Assembly (NCBI GenBank): GCA_031316115.1
Contig: JALDRC010000002.1
Coordinates: forward strand, 310,001-374,000
Source of the DNA: Nitrososphaeraceae archaeon
GTDB lineage: Archaea; Thermoproteota; Nitrososphaeria; Nitrososphaerales; Nitrososphaeraceae
Direction: 5' to 3'
Length of the DNA stretch: 64,000 nt
Positions 55,906 through 63,493 of the stretch are shown piece after piece; position 1 is the stretch's first letter; each line of letters opens with the position of its first letter. Position numbers and translations under genes: made by a program. The notes under the pieces are model-generated. The model was not told the DNA's origin. It saw nothing but the letters and a program-made list of their open reading frames with translations, and searched no databases.

Positions 55906-56649
55906 ATGATGATACCAAATAATTATGATATTAGTAAGAGAATTTCAAATAATTTAATGTTAACGGTAAAGGAAGTAAATCGCGAGATTGAACAAAGGAG
56001 CTTGCTTAAACACCCTTTTTATAAGGCATGGACAGAAGGAAGGTTAACTACTAGTCATCTAAAGGGATATTCCAAAGAGTATTTTCAATTGGTAAAGTCA
56101 ATTCCACAGTTCGTACAAAATATTTATAATAATAAAGCAATAGATGATACTAGAGAAGAGTATTACCATTCTAACTATCTAGATAGTATTAAACAAATAC
56201 AACAAGAAGAAAACGACCATGTATCAATGTGGATAAATTTTGCTGTTGAACTAGGGGTAAATAGGAAAGAATTACTAGAATACAGAGGGACAGATGATGT
56301 TAATCAAGCCATACGCAATTTAAATAAATTATCATGCTCGAGTATAATACATGGTGCTTCTATGATGTATTCCTTGGAAAAAGAAATACCAAAGATTAGT
56401 ACTACTAAACTAGAAGGGCTTGAAAAATATTATGGAATTAATAACCAAAATGCGATAAATTACTTTAAAATCCATCAGAAGGTAGATATCGAACATACAA
56501 AGGTTTGGCATGATATCCTCACTGATTACAATATCAATAATACAAGAATAGATGAAGCCAGAAATGAGATAATAAAGAGCGGTATATTGTCATTAGAATC
56601 TCAAAATCTTATCCTTGATTCTGTTTGTGAGAATTATATTTATAATTAA
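55906..56649 (+). CDS. CADD-type (TenA/PqqC fold) putative pABA synthase for folate
   Basis: The 247-residue helical protein resembles the CADD family, whose Chlamydia and Nitrosomonas members make p-aminobenzoate for folate from their own tyrosine. Visible: H-P-F-Y-K-A-W near 36-42 (candidate sacrificial Tyr), E-E-N-D-H near 106 (iron ligands), E-K-E-I-P and T-K-L-E-G-L near 165-175 (conserved Lys), Y-G-I, and H-Q-K-V-D-I-E-H near 191-198 (iron ligands). It is a di-iron scaffold. The start may be either of the first two ATG codons. The cupin-like alternative is TenA itself, which lacks this Lys block. Confidence 0.75.
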   Translation: MMIPNNYDISKRISNNLMLTVKEVNREIEQRSLLKHPFYKAWTEGRLTTSHLKGYSKEYFQLVKSIPQFVQNIYNNKAIDDTREEYYHSNYLDSIKQIQQEENDHVSMWINFAVELGVNRKELLEYRGTDDVNQAIRNLNKLSCSSIIHGASMMYSLEKEIPKISTTKLEGLEKYYGINNQNAINYFKIHQKVDIEHTKVWHDILTDYNINNTRIDEARNEIIKSGILSLESQNLILDSVCENYIYN

Positions 56650-56756
56650 CCAGTAAAACAACTAAAATGAAAGAAGAAACACCTTATAATCGACATACTT
56701 ATACACTTAAATTGTATTTGTGAGTTTGTTTTGGTACTATCGCAAACAAGAATACA

Positions 56757-56830
56757 GGGCCTATAGCTTAGCCTGGCAGAGCGACCGGCTCATAACCGGT
56801 AGGTCAAGGGTTCAAACCCCTTTAGGCCCA
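56757..56830 (+). tRNA. tRNA with anticodon CAT (Met elongator or Ile2)
   Basis: Acceptor GGGCCTA with TAGGCCC, D-stem GCTT/GAGC, anticodon stem ACCGG/CCGGT around CTCATAA (CAT), T-arm AAGGG/CCCTT around TTCAAAC, discriminator A and no encoded CCA. The G1-C72 acceptor excludes the archaeal initiator. Ile2 with a modified C34 and elongator Met cannot be separated here. An integrase starts 47 bp downstream, so the 3' half is the probable attachment site. Confidence 0.9.
56795..56830 (+). other. Probable left attachment site (tRNA 3' half)
   Basis: The 3' part of the tRNA gene adjoins the integrase, the usual arrangement for archaeal tyrosine-recombinase elements. No second copy of the segment is found in the window, so the right end must lie beyond 64000 and the crossover cannot be placed. 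Confidence 0.45.
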
Positions 56831-56877
56831 TCTTCAAATTCTTATATACTAGGCTCAAATAATAATAACAGCATTAA

Positions 56878-58116
56878 ATGCAAATCTCCTCACAGATATC
56901 TGCATATCGAAAATTCGAATATGGTCTTAAATCTCCTGCTACCAAAAGACAATACCCTAAACGATTAGAACATTTTTTAGATTTTTTAGATCTATCAACC
57001 AAAGAAAGTAGTATTGAAGATAAAGTAAACACCCTTTACATAATGATTCAAGATAATGGCAGGGAATGGTTTGAAGACAAACTAATGCAATTTTTTCAGT
57101 TACAGAATGAACGGGTTCAAAACGGAGAAATGTCAATAAATACAATTACCAATTATTACAAACCAATCAAACTCTTCTGTCTTATGAATGGAATTATTGC
57201 TAATTGGGATTTAATATCAAAAGGAATTGTAAAAGGAAATCAAGTTTCTGAGGATAGACCTCCTACAATGCAAGAAATTCAACAATTGGTAAAATATCCC
57301 GATATCAGAGTCGAAATGATTGTTTCAGTAATGATCTCATCAGGTATAAGGTCAGGTTCATGGGATTATTTAAAATGGAAAGATCTAACTCCTATAGACA
57401 AGAATGGCGTGATAGTAGCGGCAAAACTGCGAGCATTCAATACAAAGACAAAAAAATATTATAATACTTTCATAACAGCAGAAGCCTACAATCTTGTTAA
57501 AAATTATATGGATTTTCGTCAATCTCATGGTGAAAAAATAAATGGTGAGGCTTGGCTTGTAAGAGATCTTTGGAGAATAAAGAGCCAGAGATTTGGTAAT
57601 TATTTAGGTCTTGCACAAGCACCCAAACGGTTAACCAGTCATGGAATACGTATGTTAATATCTAATGCATGGAAAGTTCAAGGAATTAGAAATAATTTAG
57701 AAAATGGCCAAACAAGATTTGAATTCAAAACAATGCATGGATTCCGTAAATTTTTCGAGACAGAATGTCAAAAGAAAATGAAATCTCTAACTTTATTTTT
57801 GTTAATGGATCATGATACAGGAATAGTGAAACACTACAATAGACCAAGAGAAGATGAACTCTTAGATGATTATCTAAATGCAGTACACTTGCTTACAGTA
57901 AATGAAGAGAATAGGTTAACAAAACAGGTACAGGAATTAAAGAAAAAAGACGAATATCAAAAATACCTAATTGACAAAAAGATAGATGAAAAGGATAAAG
58001 AGATTGCAGAAATGAAGGAAAAACTGAACAAGTATGAAGAATATGATAAAATAATGAATAATCTTCTGATCAAATTCGAGAAGTGGGAACGAGAACAAAA
58101 AAAACAAAAGGTTTGA
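56878..58116 (+). CDS. Tyrosine recombinase (integrase)
   Basis: The 412-residue archaeal-type integrase has an N-terminal SAM-like DNA-binding part (about 1-120) and the catalytic domain with R in S-S-G-I-R-S-G-S near 160, H-G-F-R-K near 285, the H in M-D-H-D-T-G near 309 and Y in K-H-Y-N-R-P near 319. A coiled-coil tail (L-T-K-Q-V-Q-E-L-K-K-K) follows. It is intact and should cut at a tRNA att site. The TGA stop overlaps the first codons of the integrase remnant downstream. Confidence 0.9.
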   Translation: MQISSQISAYRKFEYGLKSPATKRQYPKRLEHFLDFLDLSTKESSIEDKVNTLYIMIQDNGREWFEDKLMQFFQLQNERVQNGEMSINTITNYYKPIKLFCLMNGIIANWDLISKGIVKGNQVSEDRPPTMQEIQQLVKYPDIRVEMIVSVMISSGIRSGSWDYLKWKDLTPIDKNGVIVAAKLRAFNTKTKKYYNTFITAEAYNLVKNYMDFRQSHGEKINGEAWLVRDLWRIKSQRFGNYLGLAQAPKRLTSHGIRMLISNAWKVQGIRNNLENGQTRFEFKTMHGFRKFFETECQKKMKSLTLFLLMDHDTGIVKHYNRPREDELLDDYLNAVHLLTVNEENRLTKQVQELKKKDEYQKYLIDKKIDEKDKEIAEMKEKLNKYEEYDKIMNNLLIKFEKWEREQKKQKV

Positions 58117-58697
58117 TTTCAAGAATGTTCATGGTTTTAGAAAGTTTCTTTGAAACTGAATGCCAGAAAGTTATGAATCCTGTTAACATTTCTTATCTGA
58201 TTTCACATAATACTGGAATGGTTCAACAATATTACAAACCAACAGAAGATGTTTTATTACAAGATTATCTTAAGGCTATCGATGTACTAACAATTAACGA
58301 AGAATTCAGACTAAATAAACAGGTACAAGAACTTAAGCAAAGAAATGATTATCAAAAATATTTAACTGATAAAAAGATAGACGAGAAAGACGAACAAATC
58401 AGGAAACATAGTTCTAGGTTAGAAGAATATCATGAGATTCAGCAAGAAGACAGAATAATGAGTAAACAACTGATGAGAAATATATCTGATATAAATAAAA
58501 AACTAGAAGAGTTGGAAATTATCGGAAAGGAACAACGAAGACTAAACAAAGAGTATGAATATATCTCATTTGAAGATACCAATGAAGACAACCTAAAAAT
58601 AAATGATGAAAAGTTTGATAAAATGCTTCAAACTCCCAGACAAAGGATTAAAAAAACAGGGAGAACTAGAACAACATATTTTACAAACAACAGATAA
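58112..58697 (+). pseudogene. C-terminal remnant of a second integrase
   Basis: Right after the first integrase stop, the frame F-D-F-K-N-V-H-G-F-R-K-F starts, equal to F-E-F-K-T-M-H-G-F-R-K-F in the first. One extra nt then shifts to the frame F-E-T-E-C-Q-K-V-M, H-N-T-G, Q-Y-Y-K-P and L-N-K-Q-V-Q-E-L-K-Q, followed by a longer coiled-coil and a basic end. The N-terminal half and catalytic Arg are missing. It is a diverged paralogue, not a copy, so an older element at the same tRNA is likely. Confidence 0.75.
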
Positions 58698-58876
58698 ACA
58701 GATAAAACTTTAGAACAATATAATTTATTTTAACATCACATTTTTCCCTTATTAGAGTAGAAAAAATATTAATGCCAATTTCATAAATCAACTCATCAAT
58801 CCGTTTTTCAGTATTTGATTTCACTGTAATACAAAGAACTCGTGATATTATTAACGTTGAATAACCAATTATCTCA

Positions 58877-59362
58877 ATGAATAATGCAATATTAAAAGAA
58901 TTGAAGTTAGGTTATGGTAAATTAGTAGCATTTAGTGTTATCTCTATGATCCTAGTATTAATAACCTCCTTGTTATTGATAGGACAAGGTTCAGTTAGAC
59001 ATGTTCCCATCACTTACAAGGAGGTAATAAAAGCCACAGTTGCATTCAAGAATATTGATGGGGATATTAAAATAGTGGGCTTGGTAGGTAATACTGGGAT
59101 AAATCCTACTTTAATATCTAGAACAGGAGATACAGAATACTCTCTCACTGTTATAAATCAAGATAAACAGCCTCATATGTTTTACATAGATGGATTGAAT
59201 GTTCATACTAAACTATTAAGATTTGGGGAAAATGATACAATTACTATTCAACCTAAAAACGAAGCAACATACCATTACTATGACAGGGTACCAATATTGA
59301 AAAATAATGATTTATCACAACCAATAGGTGAATTTAAGACATTAAAAGTAGCAGGTGATTGA
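58877..59362 (+). CDS. Membrane-anchored cupredoxin-like protein lacking copper ligands
   Basis: An N-terminal hydrophobic helix (about 16-37) is followed by a beta-sandwich: T-V-I-N-Q-D-K-Q-P-H-M-F-Y-I-D resembles the first His strand of cupredoxins, and A-T-Y-H-Y-Y-D-R-V-P with I-G-E-F-K-T-L-K-V the last strands. Where plastocyanin-like domains have Y-Y-C-x-V-P-G-H, this has Y-Y-D-R-V-P and no His or Met ligand, so a type 1 copper site seems impossible. The start ATG has no strong binding site. It sits inside the integrated element as a cargo gene. Confidence 0.6.
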   Translation: MNNAILKELKLGYGKLVAFSVISMILVLITSLLLIGQGSVRHVPITYKEVIKATVAFKNIDGDIKIVGLVGNTGINPTLISRTGDTEYSLTVINQDKQPHMFYIDGLNVHTKLLRFGENDTITIQPKNEATYHYYDRVPILKNNDLSQPIGEFKTLKVAGD

Positions 59363-59397
<35 letters not shown>

Positions 59398-59485
59398 CTT
59401 CATTTAATGCCTAACTAATTTGTAATTTATATTCTCACTTTTCTTTTGAACATCAATAAATAAAACAAAAAATATCTTTAGTGCA

Positions 59486-59608
59486 ATGGGTGAAACAAAG
59501 TTTTTCAGTGGAACGATCTTGTCTCCAGTATTGGTAGTAGCATCTTCACTTTTGTTTGTATCTACCTATAATAGAGTCTGGAACTTTAAGAGTGAGAAAC
59601 AGAGATAA
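59486..59608 (+). CDS. Possible small membrane protein of the element
   Basis: A 40-codon frame encodes one hydrophobic segment (T-I-L-S-P-V-L-V-V-A-S-S-L-L-F-V) between short polar ends (M-G-E-T-K, K-S-E-K-Q-R). No clear binding site is seen. Short single-pass proteins are common in archaeal viruses and plasmids, but chance cannot be excluded. Confidence 0.4.
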   Translation: MGETKFFSGTILSPVLVVASSLLFVSTYNRVWNFKSEKQR

Positions 59609-59680
59609 AAATATAGAAAAAAAATCAGAATAAAATATCATAATCATAAAATTCTTGATTAAAAAACAAATTGGTGAAAA

Positions 59681-59833
59681 ATGCCCGCTGTGGTATGTCC
59701 TAAGTGTGTAAAATTGAATGAAATTGAATTTTTTAATGATAATTGGTTGTCAAAACGATGTGTGTATTGTCATTTTGCTTTTGAATTCAAGTATTCTAAC
59801 TCAGAATGGATAACCAGACCTGTTCCATCCTAA
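59681..59833 (+). CDS. Small zinc-ribbon protein of the element
   Basis: The 50-residue frame has C-P-K-C near the start and C-V-Y-C about 25 residues later, a zinc ribbon. GGTGA three nt before the ATG supports translation. Such ribbons in mobile elements are often transcription factors or nucleic-acid binders; this one is unassigned. Confidence 0.6.
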   Translation: MPAVVCPKCVKLNEIEFFNDNWLSKRCVYCHFAFEFKYSNSEWITRPVPS

Positions 59834-59951
59834 TAATTCTAGTTATTATGATTATTATTTAGGTTCAAATTTTAAAGTAAATTATGTCTAGAATAAAATA
59901 ACGTAAAATATTTTATATCTATCTATAGTTAATTAATCTTGTAGTAGTAAA

Positions 59952-60251
59952 GTGGAAGTTGTTCATTCTGCTCCTATGTCAGAACGATATTATAATAAAA
60001 CCAAAGTTAACAAAATAGATGATAATGATAATGATAAACCCGAGTCAACTATAATATATCATTTAAGACAAGAGATCAGACAACTAAAACAACAGATAAG
60101 AGAGTTTGAGTCTGGACTTAACCCATATTTACAGGATAACCAGGTTCAAATTATAATAGAAAAGCAGACCTGGAAACGATTCCGAAACTATTCAAAAGAT
60201 AATGATTCAATATCTGAAATCATAAATAAATTATTAGACTTTTATACCTAA
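59952..60251 (+). CDS. Coiled-coil ribbon-helix-helix protein
   Basis: The 99-residue protein starts with GTG. Residues 36-55 form a charged coiled-coil (L-R-Q-E-I-R-Q-L-K-Q-Q-I-R-E) and the C-terminus (V-Q-I-I-I-E-K-Q-T-W, then S-I-S-E-I-I-N-K-L-L) fits a ribbon-helix-helix fold, similar to the RHH gene at 61360. It probably binds DNA as a dimer or tetramer. Target unknown. Confidence 0.6.
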   Translation: MEVVHSAPMSERYYNKTKVNKIDDNDNDKPESTIIYHLRQEIRQLKQQIREFESGLNPYLQDNQVQIIIEKQTWKRFRNYSKDNDSISEIINKLLDFYT

Positions 60252-60302
60252 AAACATAAAGATTCTTTTATACGTTCTCCAATGCAATAAATATATTGAT
60301 AA

Positions 60303-61298
60303 TTATTGATTATGGGATTTTAACCATTCTTGTGAATCTTCTATAAACTCATGATGAGCATAGTCTTCATCCTTTTCCATATCAATATCTCTTGGTTTCG
60401 TGTTATGAAATTTTCTACTTTCTAATTCTTTAAATATATCTGGAAATACATTTTTGAATGCATTAATCAACAAGTTATAATTTTCTTCATTCATTTCCAG
60501 ATTAGACAAATTTCTAGTTTTTGAATATTTGTTGTTATAGTAATTATACTCCTCTTTTGCATCTTGATAAGCCTTAATATGAATAGAATTAATAAAATTT
60601 GTATCTTGTTTAAAACGTTCTTTATCTGCATCAGAAAATGACTCGATAATCTCTTTTGTAATACGTTTCTGGATTTCATTTAAAGACCGCGATTTTACAT
60701 ATTCTTGTCTTAATCCCTCTCTTACAAATCCCAATTTACAAAACTGTTTAAAGATTGTTTTAGGATCTATTAAATCAGATATCCATTTTTCTCTAAATGA
60801 CCCTCTATCTCTTTCTTTCATTTTTATCTCTTTAACTCGAAATCCATTTACTGAGACTGTCTGTTTTTCTGATTCAAAGGCTTTTATCAGAATATATAGA
60901 ATATATCCAGCAATTTTATTGGAGAACTCATATAATACTATCTCTTTGAATAACATATCATTACTAAATAATTCTCTATCTGGAATTTCTATTGTTGTGA
61001 ATTTATTTGGTCTCTTATGATTAATCTTCCATTTCAAAATATTGTTTAAAGTTTTATATCGATATCCTCTGTTCTTTGAATTAGATTTACTTAAATCTAT
61101 ATTAATATTTTCTGCAAATCTATATTTGCCGAATTTTCCATCTCTGACTAATATTCCCTGGTTGATTAGCATTTTACCATAGTTTCTAACTGTATCTCGA
61201 TTTAATCCCGTCTTTTCACAAAGTTCTTTCTGGGCAAGAGGTGTATCAACTAATGCCAATTTGATTTTATCAATATTATCTTCTGCATCTATACGCAT
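60303..61298 (-). CDS. Winged-helix DNA-binding protein of the element
   Basis: The 331-residue protein has an N-terminal wHTH (about 10-60: Q-K-E-L-C-E-K-T-G-L-N-R-D-T-V-R-N-Y), then a long alpha-helical part with no family I recognise. It is divergent from the RHH gene, with a 61-bp region between them. It could be the element's main regulator or a replication-associated protein. The only gene of the element on this strand. Confidence 0.65.
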   Translation of the reverse strand: MRIDAEDNIDKIKLALVDTPLAQKELCEKTGLNRDTVRNYGKMLINQGILVRDGKFGKYRFAENINIDLSKSNSKNRGYRYKTLNNILKWKINHKRPNKFTTIEIPDRELFSNDMLFKEIVLYEFSNKIAGYILYILIKAFESEKQTVSVNGFRVKEIKMKERDRGSFREKWISDLIDPKTIFKQFCKLGFVREGLRQEYVKSRSLNEIQKRITKEIIESFSDADKERFKQDTNFINSIHIKAYQDAKEEYNYYNNKYSKTRNLSNLEMNEENYNLLINAFKNVFPDIFKELESRKFHNTKPRDIDMEKDEDYAHHEFIEDSQEWLKSHNQ

Positions 61299-61359
61299 TT
61301 AATATATATAATGACGAAGTTATTCGTTATTTAAATGTAACCAAGTTATTGAGTTATAT
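61299..61359. promoter_or_regulatory. Divergent regulatory region with 8-bp direct repeats
   Basis: Between the wHTH and RHH genes, AAGTTATT occurs at 61317 and 61343, 26 bp apart, and a third partial AGTTAT at 61352. TATA-like stretches (AATATATATA at 61301; TTATATAT at 61354) point each way. Repeats of this kind are typical operators for RHH or wHTH proteins. Confidence 0.45.
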
Positions 61360-61512
61360 ATGCAACACACGAGTTTGCAAAACAAGACAAAGGTTGTCCG
61401 TATTTCTGATAAAAACTATAACAAAGTAATTTCTATTGGAAGATACGGAGAAACGTTTGACTCAATCCTGTCTAAATTTTTGAATCAGGAGGAGGCCAAA
61501 GATAATGACTGA
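61360..61512 (+). CDS. Small ribbon-helix-helix antitoxin-like protein
   Basis: The 50-residue frame reads K-V-V-R-I-S-D-K-N-Y-N-K-V, then I-G-R-Y-G-E-T-F-D-S-I-L-S-K-F-L, the pattern of VapB/CopG antitoxins of archaea. It overlaps the next gene by 8 nt. A strong GGAGGAGG within it serves the next gene. No standard toxin (PIN, RelE) follows. Confidence 0.7.
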   Translation: MQHTSLQNKTKVVRISDKNYNKVISIGRYGETFDSILSKFLNQEEAKDND

Positions 61513-61843
61513 AAAAAACAGGATGCCCTTCGCCAAGAACACCCAACGAGAAACTAGCGAGTCGTCCGTTTTATATTTGAACGAACTTCTAGATAAAACT
61601 TATGCTATCCCTGACAAGATCAAAAAATTATCAACTTTGATAACTGTACCTTACACAGGTCATGAATTCCCAATTCTGGAAGAGCAGGTTAAAGAACAAT
61701 TACGAACTGAACTAGTAGACGATTTATTTTTCATAATTGACAACCTTAACCGTCCTCAACTCCTGGGAAATAGAATGTTGAAACTGGCTAGCGCCGTACG
61801 ATATGGTTGGAATGGTCAAGGCATTCCAATACAAAAACACTAA
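61505..61843 (+). CDS. Unknown protein coupled to the RHH gene
   Basis: The 112-residue protein is mostly helical and charged (L-Y-L-N-E-L-L-D-K, E-E-Q-V-K-E-Q-L-R-T-E-L). I recognise no motif of a toxin or nuclease. GGAGGAGG lies 9 nt upstream of the ATG, inside the RHH gene, and the two genes overlap by 8 nt, so they are made together. It may be part of replication control or a toxin of an unknown type. Confidence 0.65.
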   Translation: MTEKNRMPFAKNTQRETSESSVLYLNELLDKTYAIPDKIKKLSTLITVPYTGHEFPILEEQVKEQLRTELVDDLFFIIDNLNRPQLLGNRMLKLASAVRYGWNGQGIPIQKH

Positions 61844-61862
61844 GGCTAAGAGGATTTTAGAA

Positions 61863-61976
61863 ATGCCATCACACCAGCCAAATTATTGCCAGTGCAGTAC
61901 CTGCTCGATCGTTGGCAGGGTGAAATTGGAGGAAGAATTAACTTTACCAACTCAATTAGATGGAGGGCTTGCTTAA
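61863..61976 (+). CDS. Possible 37-codon Cys-rich peptide
   Basis: The frame has C-Q-C-S-T-C in the first half and ends 3 nt before the ATPase ATG. GAGGA lies about 10 nt upstream of the ATG. A GGAGGG inside it is the likely binding site of the ATPase gene. Confidence 0.35.
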   Translation: MPSHQPNYCQCSTCSIVGRVKLEEELTLPTQLDGGLA

Positions 61977-61979
61977 GAC

Positions 61980-63365
61980 ATGATACTATACAATTCAGAT
62001 TTTAACGATAATGAAAATATTGAAAGCGAAGATATTGGGATAGCAGTAGCAAGAGAAGAGGAACTAGTGAAGGAAGATCCAGAAAAGGCATATTTTGATA
62101 TTTGGGATAAACCAATGCCTGAGATTCTAGAGAAACCTACTACTAGTAATGGCAATAGAAAATCAAGCAAGCAACAACAAAATGATAAAGAAGAGTCACA
62201 AAAAGAAGTTTACAGTCAGAAATATTCAGGAAATGATTATCTTGCAGAAGCCGTTTTAATTGGAAATAAACCATACTTTGCAACAAGCGCAAAACTAAGT
62301 GAGATTAACGATTTTCCTTCCATAGTCTTACTTGAATCTATACCATTGGATGAAACTACTATTTTAAAACCTACGGAGGTAATGTCATATCTAAATAAAC
62401 CCTATGTCTTTGATTCCAAGGAAGAATTTTATGAATATGTTGAAGAGGTCAAGAACAATGAAGATCTATATTCACTGTTTAGACAGGTAAAATCAATCTG
62501 GAAAAAATATGATGATGCAGATGATTTCCATATTTCAATTTGTGCAGCAGATACGATATTTTCATATCTACAGGATAAAATTGGATTAACTCATTACCTA
62601 TTTTTTATAGGAAATAATGGATCTGGTAAATCTAATAACTTGATAATTTTTCATTATTTAGGTTATAGAAATATGATGTCTACCGATGTAACAGCAACAA
62701 ATATCTATCAGTATTTGGGTAGTATGCAGGAAGGTATTGGAACGTTATGCGAAGATGAAGCAGACAATATAGACATAAATACAGATAAGATGAGAATCTA
62801 CAAAAATGGTTATACAAGTGGATTTCCAGTATTTAGAACAGACACCACTTTTGGAAGAAAACAATATCGATTCTTTACATATTGCATTAAAGCATTTGCA
62901 GCAGAGAAAACACCTGATTCTATAAAGGGCAAAGGATTTAATCAACGTATCTTAGAATTGCATTGTACACCTGGATTCCCACAATACGATATTTCTGAAG
63001 TCGTTAATCCTGCAGGAGAAACAGAACATGAAAAATTATTAAATGAATTATTGGAAACCAGGAAAAAGTTACTTATCTATAGGTTATTACATTTTCATGA
63101 TAAAATACCAGATATTAAACTAAATATTGAAAATAGAGAGAAACAATTGTTTAAACCAATCATTAGGATATTCCAGGACTCAAATGAGGTATTAGATGAA
63201 CTATTACCAGTTATCAGTAATTATGTAAGTCAGAAAAGGGAAAGTAACGCTGATTCTCTAACTGCTAGGATTTATCAACTTATAAAAACAATGATTAAAG
63301 AAATAAACTCACCACAATTAGAATCTGGTAAAATATGGAATAGGTGCTTTGTTGCACAACTATGA
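61980..63365 (+). pseudogene. Element P-loop ATPase (helicase/primase-like), 5' part, split by a transposon
   Basis: After a low-complexity N-terminus (about 1-85) comes a domain with Walker A G211-N-N-G-S-G-K-S218, Walker B C-E-D-E (257-260) and a downstream K-A-F-A-A-E-K-T-P-D and R-I-L-E-L segment as in virus and plasmid AAA+ helicase-like ATPases. Codon 455 (R) is the last native residue; the next six codons and the TGA belong to the insert. Removing the insert and one 8-bp duplication joins it in frame to the coding DNA after 63493. Without this it is truncated but may still be translated. Confidence 0.8.
63337..63344 (+). repeat. Target-site duplication, left copy
   Basis: GGAATAGG adjoins the left end of the miniature transposon and is repeated exactly at the right end. 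Confidence 0.92.
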
Positions 63366-63485
63366 AAATCGATAATATGATATGGAATTTTGCCAGGAAC
63401 AAATTGCAAATATAACTTCTCTCCTTTACTGTGGATGCATTTTTTTAGTCAAAATCTACGAAAATCATAGTTGTGCAACAAAGCA
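63345..63485. mobile_element. 141-bp miniature inverted-repeat transposable element
   Basis: The element starts and ends with perfect 20-bp inverted repeats (TGCTTTGTTGCACAACTATG at 63345 and its complement at 63466-63485). It is flanked by the direct repeat GGAATAGG. It contains no gene. Beyond the perfect part the repeats continue imperfectly (AAAATCG against TTTTCG). TGTTGC-type ends and 8-bp duplications are usual for the IS6 family, but the full-length partner is not in the window. Confidence 0.92.
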
Positions 63486-63493
63486 GGAATAGG
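63486..63493 (+). repeat. Target-site duplication, right copy
   Basis: GGAATAGG adjoins the right end of the miniature transposon. Deleting the insert plus one copy restores the reading frame. Confidence 0.92.

Noticed and set aside
56720-56968. 82-codon frame across the tRNA(CAT)
   Set aside because: It reads through the tRNA gene and into the integrase in another frame.
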